A DNA stretch of 64,000 nt from the NCBI RefSeq assembly GCF_000612805.1, contig NZ_HG964404.1, positions 146,991 to 210,990 of the forward strand, written 5' to 3'. Within the stretch, counting starts at the first letter, position 1. Each line of letters opens with the position of its first letter. The DNA comes from Bacillus ndiopicus. Its GTDB lineage: Bacteria; Bacillota; Bacilli; Bacillales_A; Planococcaceae. Made by a program: the position numbers and the translations under genes. Positions 23,088 to 30,961 of the stretch are shown one piece after another. A model generated the notes under the pieces. That model saw nothing but the letters and a program-made list of their open reading frames with translations. It was not told the origin of the DNA and ran no database searches.

Positions 23088-23132
23088 AAAAAGTCAATTT
23101 ACCCCAAAGTATTTGGGGTAAATCGACTTTTT
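23088..23132. terminator. Bidirectional terminator of the MFS gene
   Basis: AAAAAGTCAATTTACCCCAA pairs with TTGGGGTAAATCGACTTTTT with one mismatch. Confidence 0.85.
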
Positions 23133-23142
23133 CAGTTCTCTC

Positions 23143-24402
23143 CTATAAGCTCGTTTTTTCTTCTAGCTCTTTAATGTTGCTAAAAAAGGCATAATAAGCA
23201 ATAATAATCACAATAGATGCCCCTGCTAGTACAAGTAAAAATCCATATGGGCTTAAAAAAGTAAATGTAACTTGGTGACTCACAAGCCAATCCCCTGCGA
23301 ATCCCCCAATGACATAAGCAAGTGGAAGGGTTCCCCATGAAAGCATCCTAGAAATTGAAAATACTCGCCCTAGATATGCTGCATCCGTATTGCACTGAAT
23401 AAGCGTAATACTTAATGTATTTGTAATTGGCAATAAAAATCCCATCATAATCCATAAACAGCCAATCATCCAAACGTGCTCTGTAAGTCCTGTTAGGAGA
23501 ACGGAAAGTCCCATCCCCAGGGAGGATAAGAGAATATACCAAATCATCTTTCTCACTACTTTCAAGGTAGACATTACAATACTCCCAAGCACCATACCGA
23601 CACCAAATAAAGAAGTCACAAGCCCAAACTGCTCTTCTGAACCAAACTCTAAAATATAAGGTTGACGAATGACACTATTTACTCCTAATGCAACATTAAG
23701 CCAAGTGTGTAGCATAATCATTGCAAACAATGCTTTGTATTTCCATGTGTAATGAAATCCTTTGATCATATCTTGCCAAAAGCTATACTGTTGCTCATTA
23801 TTGTGGCTCTCTTTTATTGTAACCAGACGTTTCCATAAAATAAAAACAACAATCAAAGCAAGCAAGTAGGTGACAAAATTAATTCCAATAATCCAGCTAA
23901 TTGTTCCATATGCATAAAGAGCACCAGCAAGTATGGGACCAACAATATTTGTTGTGGATGTTGCAGATGCAAGCATTCCATTTGCACGTGATAAGTGTTC
24001 TTCCGCAACAAGCATTGGCGTTAGTGTTTGCAAGGCAGGCGTTTCTAACGCACTTACAATAGATAATCCCACCGATAGTAGCAAAACAAAAAACAAAGTG
24101 AGCTGATCTGCTATTGCAACAACAGTTCCATAAGCGAGTAACCCAGATCCTAAAATGCCACCAACAACTAATGCCAATCTAGGACCATTACGATCAATAT
24201 AATTTCCAACAAATGGTGAAACAACAACGCTTGGTAAATAACTTGCAACCAAAACCATTGCAAAGCTAAGTACTTGACCTGTGGACTGATAGACCCAGAT
24301 ACCTAATATAAATCGAGTCATTGAAGACCCTAACAAAGAAACAAATTGGCTAACGATAATCCATAAAAAAACGTAAAAAGTATTCTGTTTTGAAAAATTC
24401 AA
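23143..24402 (-). CDS. MFS drug-efflux transporter, Mef/MFS_3-like, 419 aa
   Basis: TTG start, 7 nt after GGAGG. Twelve hydrophobic segments, with an MFS loop 2-3 motif NYIDRNGPRLALVVGG and the proton-antiporter region LETPALQTLTPMLVAEEHL. The N-terminal lay-out (FYVFLWIIVSQFVSLLGSS) matches macrolide/enterobactin-type exporters. A 26-codon leader ORF and a hairpin covering this gene's ribosome binding site lie upstream, the plan of translational attenuation for drug-inducible exporters. Substrate is inferred only from family and that leader. Confidence 0.85.
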   Translation of the reverse strand: MNFSKQNTFYVFLWIIVSQFVSLLGSSMTRFILGIWVYQSTGQVLSFAMVLVASYLPSVVVSPFVGNYIDRNGPRLALVVGGILGSGLLAYGTVVAIADQLTLFFVLLLSVGLSIVSALETPALQTLTPMLVAEEHLSRANGMLASATSTTNIVGPILAGALYAYGTISWIIGINFVTYLLALIVVFILWKRLVTIKESHNNEQQYSFWQDMIKGFHYTWKYKALFAMIMLHTWLNVALGVNSVIRQPYILEFGSEEQFGLVTSLFGVGMVLGSIVMSTLKVVRKMIWYILLSSLGMGLSVLLTGLTEHVWMIGCLWIMMGFLLPITNTLSITLIQCNTDAAYLGRVFSISRMLSWGTLPLAYVIGGFAGDWLVSHQVTFTFLSPYGFLLVLAGASIVIIIAYYAFFSNIKELEEKTSL

Positions 24403-24409
24403 CTTTTAT

Positions 24410-24431
24410 CCTCCGCTCATTGTGGCGGAAG
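24410..24431 (-). promoter_or_regulatory. SD-sequestering hairpin ahead of the MFS gene
   Basis: On the minus strand CTTCCGC pairs with GCGGAGG (one G-U) across an 8-nt loop. The 3' arm is the ribosome binding site of the exporter gene. CGGAG in the leader ORF could compete for CTTCCG. Confidence 0.6.
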
Positions 24432-24450
24432 CAAACTTCTGTACAACGTA

Positions 24451-24531
24451 TTAATTAATCAAGGTGATACTCCGTTCTACTCCCGCTCGTTTTCTGTTTT
24501 TATTGGGAATATCAGTGCTGACTGTCATCAT
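24451..24531 (-). CDS. Leader peptide ORF of the MFS exporter, 26 aa
   Basis: ATG-ATG after AGAGAGTGA; the peptide is MMTVSTDIPNKNRKRAG then VERSITLIN and stop, 48 nt before the exporter start. A promoter TTTTCA-17-TATAGT with TG extension (24564-24592) reads into it. The basic NRKRAG stretch could be a drug-dependent stall site, but this is inferred. Confidence 0.5.
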   Translation of the reverse strand: MMTVSTDIPNKNRKRAGVERSITLIN

Positions 24532-24833
24532 AGATCACTCTCTTTCTTCTATTAATCCTCCATACTATACCATTTTTATTATTTTTTGAAAATACCAATT
24601 ATTTAATTTGAATTATTACACTTATTCAAACAAGGCTGGTTAACTAAAGATCGGGATATAAAAAACAGAATATTGCTAAAGTTATTGAAATATATTACAA
24701 TTATAAAAGTTATACAGGTGACATAAGTGAGATAACTTGTGTTGGTGTCCTTAATGGTTAAAAACAGTAATGTTGCACAGTGCCTCCAATCATATTGGGG
24801 GCATTTTTTATTTTTTATAGGAGAGTGATTAAA
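24532..24833. other. Divergent intergenic region: exporter promoter and a terminator
   Basis: It holds the exporter promoter (24564-24592, minus) and, at 24781-24809, a hairpin TGCCTCCAAT/ATTGGGGGCA followed by TTTTTT on the plus strand, just ahead of the serine hydrolase. This terminator would stop or attenuate any rightward transcript entering that gene. Confidence 0.55.
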
Positions 24834-25862
24834 TTGCTATTAGAAAATGATTACACAAATTTGTTTGAAGATGTACAGACACATGTAAAAAGAAGCGCTG
24901 AAAAGATGGGTTCCAGCGGTGCTGCTCTATTTATTATCCATAACGATAAAATAGTAACAGAATCTTATTTTGGTAAACAATCAAATGATATACATGCGCG
25001 AGATGTGAAAGCAGATACTCAATTCCACATTGCCTCTGTTAGAAAGGCTTATATCGGTTTTGCTGCTGCTTACGCGATATACCATGGTTATTTTTCCATT
25101 GATGATCCGATTCGGCAGTTTGTTGAAGACCCTCATTTATCCGCATATGAAGGAGTAACAATTCGTCACTTATTGACCCATACACACGGTTTAAAAATAG
25201 ATGACGGAAAATTAATAAGTGAATATAAACCCAGTGAGTCATGGGCTTATAGAGGTCCCAGTATTGAGTTATTGACAACGCTTATAAAAAAAACAACGGG
25301 ACGGTCCGTTGCTGATATTGTAAAAGAGCAGGTTATTGAGCCATGCAGCTTCCAATCAACTGAATGGATTAAGATGAGTCAGCCTCATTCAAAAATTGCA
25401 AGCACTATTCGAGATGCAAATAACCCCTTTTGGATTGAGACGGATGTAGTAGATGGTTCAGGAATGAATATGTATGTGTCTGCACAAGAGCTTGCTTTAT
25501 GGGGCTATATTCATTTAACAGAAGGAAAATGGGGAGGAAAACAGATTATTCCTAGAGAAATCATTCAAATGGCAACATCCATTCAAACTCCTAACCCAGC
25601 ACTCCCTATTCAGAAGAATGGCTTTTTATGGTTTGTCAAAGACACGAACCATAGCTTTAATCAAATAGGCGATATGGTTCCAAAAGGCTCCTATCAATTA
25701 CTTGGCTATACAAATGTAGCTCTGCTCGTCATTCCAGAGGAAAATGTCGTAGCAGTTAGAATGTTCAACCATTATGGTTCACCTGAAGGATATGATTATC
25801 TCGACGACATTCGATCTTTCGGGGACATTGTTTATGAATGTTCTATAAAATCGACAATGTAA
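24834..25862 (+). CDS. Serine beta-lactamase-like hydrolase (class C/esterase EstB type), 342 aa
   Basis: Best start is TTG 24834, 9 nt after AGGAGA; the GTG at 24825 abuts that signal. ASVRKAYIG holds the S-x-x-K nucleophile motif and LLTHTHGLK follows, as in class C-related enzymes. The usual Y-x-N is replaced by a region reading WAYRGPS. There is no signal peptide, so it acts in the cytosol, more like an esterase or D-aminopeptidase than a secreted lactamase. Monocistronic. Confidence 0.75.
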   Translation: MLLENDYTNLFEDVQTHVKRSAEKMGSSGAALFIIHNDKIVTESYFGKQSNDIHARDVKADTQFHIASVRKAYIGFAAAYAIYHGYFSIDDPIRQFVEDPHLSAYEGVTIRHLLTHTHGLKIDDGKLISEYKPSESWAYRGPSIELLTTLIKKTTGRSVADIVKEQVIEPCSFQSTEWIKMSQPHSKIASTIRDANNPFWIETDVVDGSGMNMYVSAQELALWGYIHLTEGKWGGKQIIPREIIQMATSIQTPNPALPIQKNGFLWFVKDTNHSFNQIGDMVPKGSYQLLGYTNVALLVIPEENVVAVRMFNHYGSPEGYDYLDDIRSFGDIVYECSIKSTM

Positions 25863-25983
25863 TAACACAAATGTTAGGATATGTTGTAAAACAACTCAAA
25901 TGCAAGTATTATTCAATATTTAGGCGCGAATGTTAGAGCTGAAAGCTAGAAAACAATCAAACTTTATTTTAAAGTAACATAAA

Positions 25984-26020
25984 GAGCCTTGCTACGTATA
26001 AAATGTAGTAAGGCTCAAAG
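25984..26020 (-). terminator. Hairpin after the MBL-fold gene
   Basis: GAGCCTTgCTAC pairs with GTAGtAAGGCTC; T-rich on the minus-strand exit. Confidence 0.6.
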
Positions 26021-26049
26021 CTTATTATAATCAAAATTCAATCACTTTA

Positions 26050-26832
26050 TTAGAACTGGACGCTAAAACCATTAAATGTATGAACACCTGTCCCAAACTT
26101 CACTAAGTCATTTTCTTTCAAATATTTCGCTGCAATTTTTACTTCTTCTAAAATAGCTGGTGAAAGACCTAGTGTATTATGCGAGCCAAATACCTTTTTG
26201 ACATTTGGTATCATTGCCATCCTTTCTAATGAAGCAATTAAGTCAACAGGACTTGTTGAAGGATAGAAGGCATAAACAGGGGTTTCATCATACAATAAAT
26301 CACCTGTAAATAAATAGCCATTTGTTTCATCAAAAATACAAATATGGCCCGGGGAATGACCAGGTGTATGATAAATTTTTAAAGTTCGATTCCCTAATTC
26401 GATTAAATCTCCATCGTTTAGTACATCTGTTGGCTCACCTTGAAACGGCTGATAGGTTGCAGGATTAAATGTAACAGGGGTTGGTTTCGTAATATCCCTG
26501 CTAATATCTTTTCTTATTTGCTCAATGGTTAAGCCTTTTATGCCATGCACTAGCCATTCTTTATCCGCCTCATGAACATAAATTTTTTCAAATTCCCCAT
26601 GGCTGCCAATATGATCCGTATGTACATGTGTAGTAATTACCTCAATTGGTAAATTAGTCAACTGATTAGTAATTCGTCTAATATTATCAATACCAAGCCC
26701 AGTATCTATAAGAATGGCTTTATGATTTCCTAGCAATAGGAATGAATGGACCTTCTCCCAATGTCCATATTCACTAATTGCATATGTATAGTTATCAATT
26801 TGTTGAACAGTAAACCATGTGTCAAAAATCAA
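26050..26832 (-). CDS. Metallo-beta-lactamase-fold hydrolase, ~260 aa
   Basis: TTHVHTDHIGSH is the H-x-H-x-D-H motif; HTPGHSPGHICIFD and LFTGDLLY supply the other zinc ligands. I prefer the TTG at 26832 (GAGG at 5 nt, AAAGGGGC just before); the ATG at 26868 has no visible ribosome binding site. Such enzymes hydrolyse thioesters, lactones or glutathione adducts; the substrate is not evident. A terminator for the preceding esterase gene lies directly upstream. Confidence 0.8.
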   Translation of the reverse strand: MIFDTWFTVQQIDNYTYAISEYGHWEKVHSFLLLGNHKAILIDTGLGIDNIRRITNQLTNLPIEVITTHVHTDHIGSHGEFEKIYVHEADKEWLVHGIKGLTIEQIRKDISRDITKPTPVTFNPATYQPFQGEPTDVLNDGDLIELGNRTLKIYHTPGHSPGHICIFDETNGYLFTGDLLYDETPVYAFYPSTSPVDLIASLERMAMIPNVKKVFGSHNTLGLSPAILEEVKIAAKYLKENDLVKFGTGVHTFNGFSVQF

Positions 26833-26880
26833 AATATCCTCGCCCCTTTGTATTGTTAAATTAACCATATTAGCATAGAA

Positions 26881-26912
26881 AAAACGAGCCTGTTGTAATA
26901 GAGGCTCGTTTT
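26881..26912 (-). terminator. Terminator of the esterase gene
   Basis: CGAGCCTC..AGGCTCG hairpin; the minus strand continues TTTTTTC. Confidence 0.75.
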
Positions 26913-27030
26913 CATATTAAACGATATGCGCGTTCTCCTCTACTTTACCATAACTCCCCTATACAAAAACTAAACAAATTTTATCCGATATTAACGGACA
27001 CTTCAAAACTTGAGAAAAACCCCCATTAAT

Positions 27031-27918
27031 TTACCTCTGCAAAATCGGCAGTAGTTGCTTCCACACTTTTTTAGCCTCTGGAATCGGAAAAACTGGGAAA
27101 ACATGATTCATTTTAGGATATTCAAAGTAAATAATATCCACGCCTTCCTGCATCGCTTTTTCTAGCAACATATGTGCGTCAACGATAAGCATTTCCCCTG
27201 TTCCAACAAATAACGTAATACGTCCAATATTGTGCAATGGACCGTGTAGTGGGCTTACTAAATGGTGCGAGATTTCCTGAGAGTTTGCCCATAGCTTGCC
27301 AAGCATTTGCGCACCAACAAGGCCGAGCATTGGATCAATTTTTTCGATTTCTAAATAGCGTGGATCTTCACCAGAAACATCGAGCCATGGAGAAAATAAA
27401 ATGATTTGTTCCGACTGTCGCTTTTTTTGCAGCATGACATCTTGTGCGAAAGCTAGTGCAATGCCACCCCCTGCTGAGTCCCCCATAAAAATAAATGGCT
27501 CTGCATGCTTTCCACATAGCATATCGTAAAAAGAATGTAATTTATCATACAATGCCTCGTGTGTATAATGAGGCAGCTTCGGATAAATCGGCACAATAAT
27601 GCGAAACTGTGTGCGCTCAGCTAGCTTTACAAGGTAGCGCCAATGAAAAATAAGGGGATCATTTATATATGCTCCCCCGTGAAAATAAAGAAGATTTTTT
27701 TGAACATCTAAACTTTCATTCAAAACGTAATACAGCATGCCATCCCATTCATATTTAGCGATGTTATGCTGTGTGCGAAATTTTTCATCTAGTTCGTAGG
27801 CAGGAGCTTGTCGCCGTTCCTCAATAAAAAGCTCCATTTCCTTTACATCTAAAAATTTTTGCTTCGTTTTACGCCAAATTAAAAATTTTTCAAATAAAAC
27901 ACTTTGCCAGCTCCTCAT
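27031..27918 (-). CDS. Alpha/beta hydrolase, HSL/Abhydrolase_3 type, 295 aa
   Basis: ATG 27918 is 7 nt after GGAGG; ATG 27924 is too close and longer frames overlap the next gene. LLYFHGGAYIND is the oxyanion HGG motif, FIFMGDSAGGGIAL the nucleophile elbow, and YPKMNHVFPVFP supplies the catalytic His. This set marks hormone-sensitive-lipase-like carboxylesterases. Cytoplasmic, no signal peptide. It lies 68 bp downstream of the YugN-like gene and may share its transcript. Confidence 0.85.
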   Translation of the reverse strand: MRSWQSVLFEKFLIWRKTKQKFLDVKEMELFIEERRQAPAYELDEKFRTQHNIAKYEWDGMLYYVLNESLDVQKNLLYFHGGAYINDPLIFHWRYLVKLAERTQFRIIVPIYPKLPHYTHEALYDKLHSFYDMLCGKHAEPFIFMGDSAGGGIALAFAQDVMLQKKRQSEQIILFSPWLDVSGEDPRYLEIEKIDPMLGLVGAQMLGKLWANSQEISHHLVSPLHGPLHNIGRITLFVGTGEMLIVDAHMLLEKAMQEGVDIIYFEYPKMNHVFPVFPIPEAKKVWKQLLPILQR

Positions 27919-27986
27919 ACGCATTCCTCCTCTTTCTATATATTCGTGAAGAAGAAGAGCGAATCCTGTTGAGCCTTGACATTTTT

Positions 27987-28400
27987 TTAGTGAATATAAG
28001 GCATTAATTGATTTTGAACGACTTCTTGACCAGTAGTAACCCATTTATTTTTTTGAAAAATTTCTGCGTCTTTTTCAACTGGCGATTGGAATTGACTTGC
28101 GCCTGTCGCATCTAACCAGGAGCTTTCATCATAATCCAGTCCTACATTTACGATATGCTTAATAATAAATGGTTTTTGAAAGCGAATAATGCAGTCATAG
28201 CAATCCATTTCCCCTTCTACGACAACGAAGGGAGCCCGTAGATAAATGGTTGTTCCTCCCTCACGCCATAGTGCCACATCAAAGCTTCCTCGGTCATAAT
28301 CCCAATTGCCACCTATCGAAAACCCATATTTGCAAATTTGACTGCGCAGTAAGCCATATTTTGCTTCACGCCCTACAAGAGCTGTATCTAATACTAACAA
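27987..28400 (-). CDS. YugN-like family protein, 137 aa
   Basis: TTG start preceded by AAGGAGGTAG. Conserved YugN features are plain: GGNWDYDRGSFDVALW, TTIYLRAPFVVVEGEMD, KHIVNVGLDYDES and FQSPVEKDAEIF. The family is confined to Bacillales and has no known biochemical role. Confidence 0.9.
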   Translation of the reverse strand: MLVLDTALVGREAKYGLLRSQICKYGFSIGGNWDYDRGSFDVALWREGGTTIYLRAPFVVVEGEMDCYDCIIRFQKPFIIKHIVNVGLDYDESSWLDATGASQFQSPVEKDAEIFQKNKWVTTGQEVVQNQLMPYIH

Positions 28401-28436
28401 AATATCTACCTCCTTATCATGGAGTGTAGCCGAAAA

Positions 28437-28471
28437 AAAGCCCCTTTAAACACTTGTTTAAAGGGGGCTTA
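28437..28471 (-). terminator. Hairpin upstream of the YugN-like gene
   Basis: AAGCCCCTTTAAACA pairs with TGTTTAAAGGGGCTT on the minus strand (one-base slip), then TTTTTTTC. It insulates the YugN-like gene from leftward readthrough. Confidence 0.7.
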
Positions 28472-28599
28472 CATCTAAAGCTATTCATAAAGTTGTTTAA
28501 TTCTTATTGAACCAACGCACTTTATTCGTAGTACAACTACAGTTTTATAAGGTTTACAATTTGAGGTATAATAAGGGAAATAACAGGAAGGGTAAGAGA

Positions 28600-29067
28600 A
28601 TGAAAAATAAAAGATTTATTTTGGTGATAAGCTTTGGTTTCGTAGTCCTTATTCTCGGAATAGGATTATATGTATACTACTCGGAGCCAACTTATTCTGC
28701 GAAGGATGTTTTAAAAGGTGTTGATTTTAGTGTAGAAGAATCATCTGTAGAATTGATAAAGATTGAGTCAGGTGTAGAAGAAGAGAAAGCACTTATTACA
28801 TTTGAGTTAACAGATGCAACTCAGCAAGAATTGATAAAGGCTTTTGAAAAATCGAAATTCAAAAAAGGCAATTCACCGACAACCCCTAGCGATGATTACT
28901 GGATGAAAATCACTTTGAACACAGGTTATGTAATAATTATAGATATGGCTAATAAGGAGTTATCAGTTGATGACAACAGAGGTTCATACGAAGGGTATTC
29001 ATTTGAAGATGATAAATTTATTAGTATTTTAGAAAAAGTAATTACAGAATATAAAAACTATAGATAA
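28600..29067 (+). CDS. Membrane-anchored extracytoplasmic protein, 155 aa
   Basis: The ATG at 28600 follows GGAAGGG. An uncleaved anchor or signal helix (FILVISFGFVVLILGIGLYVYY) spans residues 6-27 and has no lipobox. The exterior domain is acidic, with VELIKIESGVEEEKA and YWMKITLNTGYVIIID. TATAAT at 28568 with a weak TTTATA -35 at 17 nt is a likely promoter. Family unknown. Confidence 0.65.
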   Translation: MKNKRFILVISFGFVVLILGIGLYVYYSEPTYSAKDVLKGVDFSVEESSVELIKIESGVEEEKALITFELTDATQQELIKAFEKSKFKKGNSPTTPSDDYWMKITLNTGYVIIIDMANKELSVDDNRGSYEGYSFEDDKFISILEKVITEYKNYR

Positions 29068-29086
29068 AAGTTTATCTATAGTTTTT
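29053..29086 (+). terminator. Terminator overlapping the 28600 gene end
   Basis: AAAAACTATAGATAAA pairs with TTTATCTATAGTTTTT; the 5' arm includes the last codons. Confidence 0.85.
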
Positions 29087-29178
29087 ATTTTATCTACTAC
29101 ATTTTTAAATTATTGTTGAACTGTAGTACAATCTAGTTAGTAAAACTGCTAAGCACAATGGGACACGATCTTTTTAAA

Positions 29179-29478
29179 TTAATTGATTTTTACAATAGGC
29201 TTAATTACTGAGCCATTTTTAGAATCTTCAAATGCTTCGTTTATTTCAGCGAAATCATAGAATTTCACTAATTTATCAAAGGGGAATTTTCCATTTTTGT
29301 AGTATTCAACTAATTCAGGGATAAATAACTGAGGTACTGCATCTCCTTCTATAACCCCAACCATTGTTTTTCCTTCTGCCATAATTTCTTCATGAACATT
29401 AATATTCATCTCAGGTTCCACTTCTTCAATTTTGAATAATTCTCCCTTATTATGAGTAACAGCTGCTTTAATTTTCAT
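29179..29478 (-). pseudogene. Zinc alcohol dehydrogenase with large in-frame internal deletion
   Basis: The first ~22 residues (MKIKAAVTHNKGELFKIEEV) are the N-terminus of an MDR-family alcohol dehydrogenase. The last ~60 (GKTMVGVIEGDAVPQLFIP, then NGKFPFDKLVKFYDF) are its C-terminus. About 270 residues between, with the zinc ligands and Rossmann fold, are missing although the frame is kept. The product could not be an active dehydrogenase. It is a deletion relic. Confidence 0.8.
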
Positions 29479-29912
29479 AAGATGCTCATCTCCCTAATTT
29501 AAATGAATACATAGTTTAAAATCAGATAGGTGAATTCGGACATTTTGTGCACTATTTTCTTCAAATAGTATTATAAAAGGTTATTTAATTTACATATAAC
29601 CATTCAATATTTATTATTTCCCTAAAATCCATTCACTATGTATTTAAAAATATAACTATGTAAGAAAGTCACATGACATCGGGAATGACCGAATAAACGA
29701 TTTTTATATTTAGCCAGTTCTCTTTCAGCTTTTTCATACTCATTCAACTTAAACTTTCAACGAGGAAATAACTCTCTTTCTAAGAGTTAAAAACAGCTAA
29801 ATCTCCTAAATGGAAATCCAGCTGTTACAATATAATATTTATTCCATCTATTTAATTTTCAATATAAAAAACCGATTTTCCTTGTCTATAAAGAAAATCG
29901 GTTTTTTTACAT
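29479..29912. other. Gene-free stretch
   Basis: The only coding-like trace is a minus-strand segment at about 29640-29755 reading LNEYEKAERELAKYKNRLFG, apparently a protein C-terminus without a start. 29867-29908 is a terminator (AACCGATTTTC/GAAAATCGGTT then T run) for the MarR gene. Confidence 0.45.
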
Positions 29913-30386
29913 TCATTCCTCGAATGAACATTGAACTTCATTATAATTTGTAAGCTTGGATAGAAGCTCAATAAGTTGGTGCTGCTGCTCTTGCGTCAGA
30001 TTTTTTAACAACATTTCTGCTGCTTCTTCTTCAAGCAATCGAACTTTTTTAATCTGCATTTGGGCAGCATCAGTCAGTTGAATCAAAGTAGCACGTCGGT
30101 CTGCTGGATCAGGCAGCCTGACAAGAAGTCCATCCTGTTCTAGCGCATCTACAAAATCAGTAACCGTTCGAGCCTTAACCCCTAATTTGGCTGCTAATTC
30201 GCTCATTCGTATTTTCCCTACTTCGGAAACAGTAAGTAAGACACGCATTCTAGGTCCTGATATTTGAAACGGCATGTCAAGATTTGCAATATGTGCTTCA
30301 AATTCTCTTTGTATATAATGAGAAGTCTTAATTAATGCATGAATCCCCTCTACTGCTGATGTTTTTGAAGAATGTTGGTTTGTCAT
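29913..30386 (-). CDS. MarR-family transcriptional regulator, 157 aa
   Basis: AAGGAGG before the ATG. The winged helix is visible at residues 60-115: GKIRMSELAAKLGVKARTV, then DALEQDGLLVRL and the wing PDPADRRATLIQLT. It diverges from a DoxX-like gene and a DHA2 exporter, a typical MarR target layout. Two palindromes in the shared 150-bp gap are candidate operators. The inducer is unknown. Confidence 0.9.
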   Translation of the reverse strand: MTNQHSSKTSAVEGIHALIKTSHYIQREFEAHIANLDMPFQISGPRMRVLLTVSEVGKIRMSELAAKLGVKARTVTDFVDALEQDGLLVRLPDPADRRATLIQLTDAAQMQIKKVRLLEEEAAEMLLKNLTQEQQHQLIELLSKLTNYNEVQCSFEE

Positions 30387-30425
30387 AAAAATTCCTCCTT
30401 GACAGTTTTAAATAAAACGCATAAA

Positions 30426-30459
30426 CTCATTTTGAGCAAACTTATATTGAGTAAACTCA
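30426..30459. promoter_or_regulatory. Candidate MarR operators between the divergent genes
   Basis: CTCATTTTGAG (30426-30436) and TGAGTAAACTCA (30448-30459) are related palindromes built from CTCA/TGAG halves. The second falls in the spacer of a leftward promoter (TTGATT-16-TATAAG), so binding would autoregulate the MarR gene. Confidence 0.5.
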
Positions 30460-30535
30460 CTAAATCAATATCCATTATTATTATTGTACCATATTTAGGG
30501 TATTGTGAAAAAACAAATATATTGGGGGTATTATC

Positions 30536-30904
30536 TTGTTAATTTTATCTATCATTCTTCAAGGCTTGTTAGCCCTAGTGTTCTTGCTGACGGGGTTCAT
30601 GAAGGTATCTGGTAATAAACAGCAAATTGAAACATTCAAGCACCTCAACCTACCACAGTGGTTCCGAATGGTTACTGGGTTAGTACAGTTAGTTGGGGCA
30701 TTTGGTTTAGTTATCGGCTTTTGGAATTCTGGAGTAACAGCATTAGCCGGGGTATGGCTTGCGATTACTATGCTTGGTGGGGTAATTGCACATATTAGAG
30801 CAAAAGATCCTATCAGTCGGGCAATTCCGGCGTTCATACTAGCGATACTGGCGGTCATCATTGCTAGTATTAACTTCTCTGAACTGCTGAACATGTTTTC
30901 ATAA
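30536..30904 (+). CDS. DoxX-like membrane protein, 122 aa
   Basis: TTG start 7 nt after GGGGG. Four hydrophobic helices and the DoxX features LTGFMKVSG near the start, and MVTGLVQLVGAFGLVIGFW. DoxX family proteins are quinone- or thiol-linked inner-membrane proteins; exact role unknown. It is the first gene of the rightward MarR-flanked unit, 57 bp before the exporter. Confidence 0.85.
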   Translation: MLILSIILQGLLALVFLLTGFMKVSGNKQQIETFKHLNLPQWFRMVTGLVQLVGAFGLVIGFWNSGVTALAGVWLAITMLGGVIAHIRAKDPISRAIPAFILAILAVIIASINFSELLNMFS

Positions 30905-30961
30905 TCTGTACTTGTCAATTAGTAACTGTATACCAGCACTCGAAAAGGAGATAAATATCGT

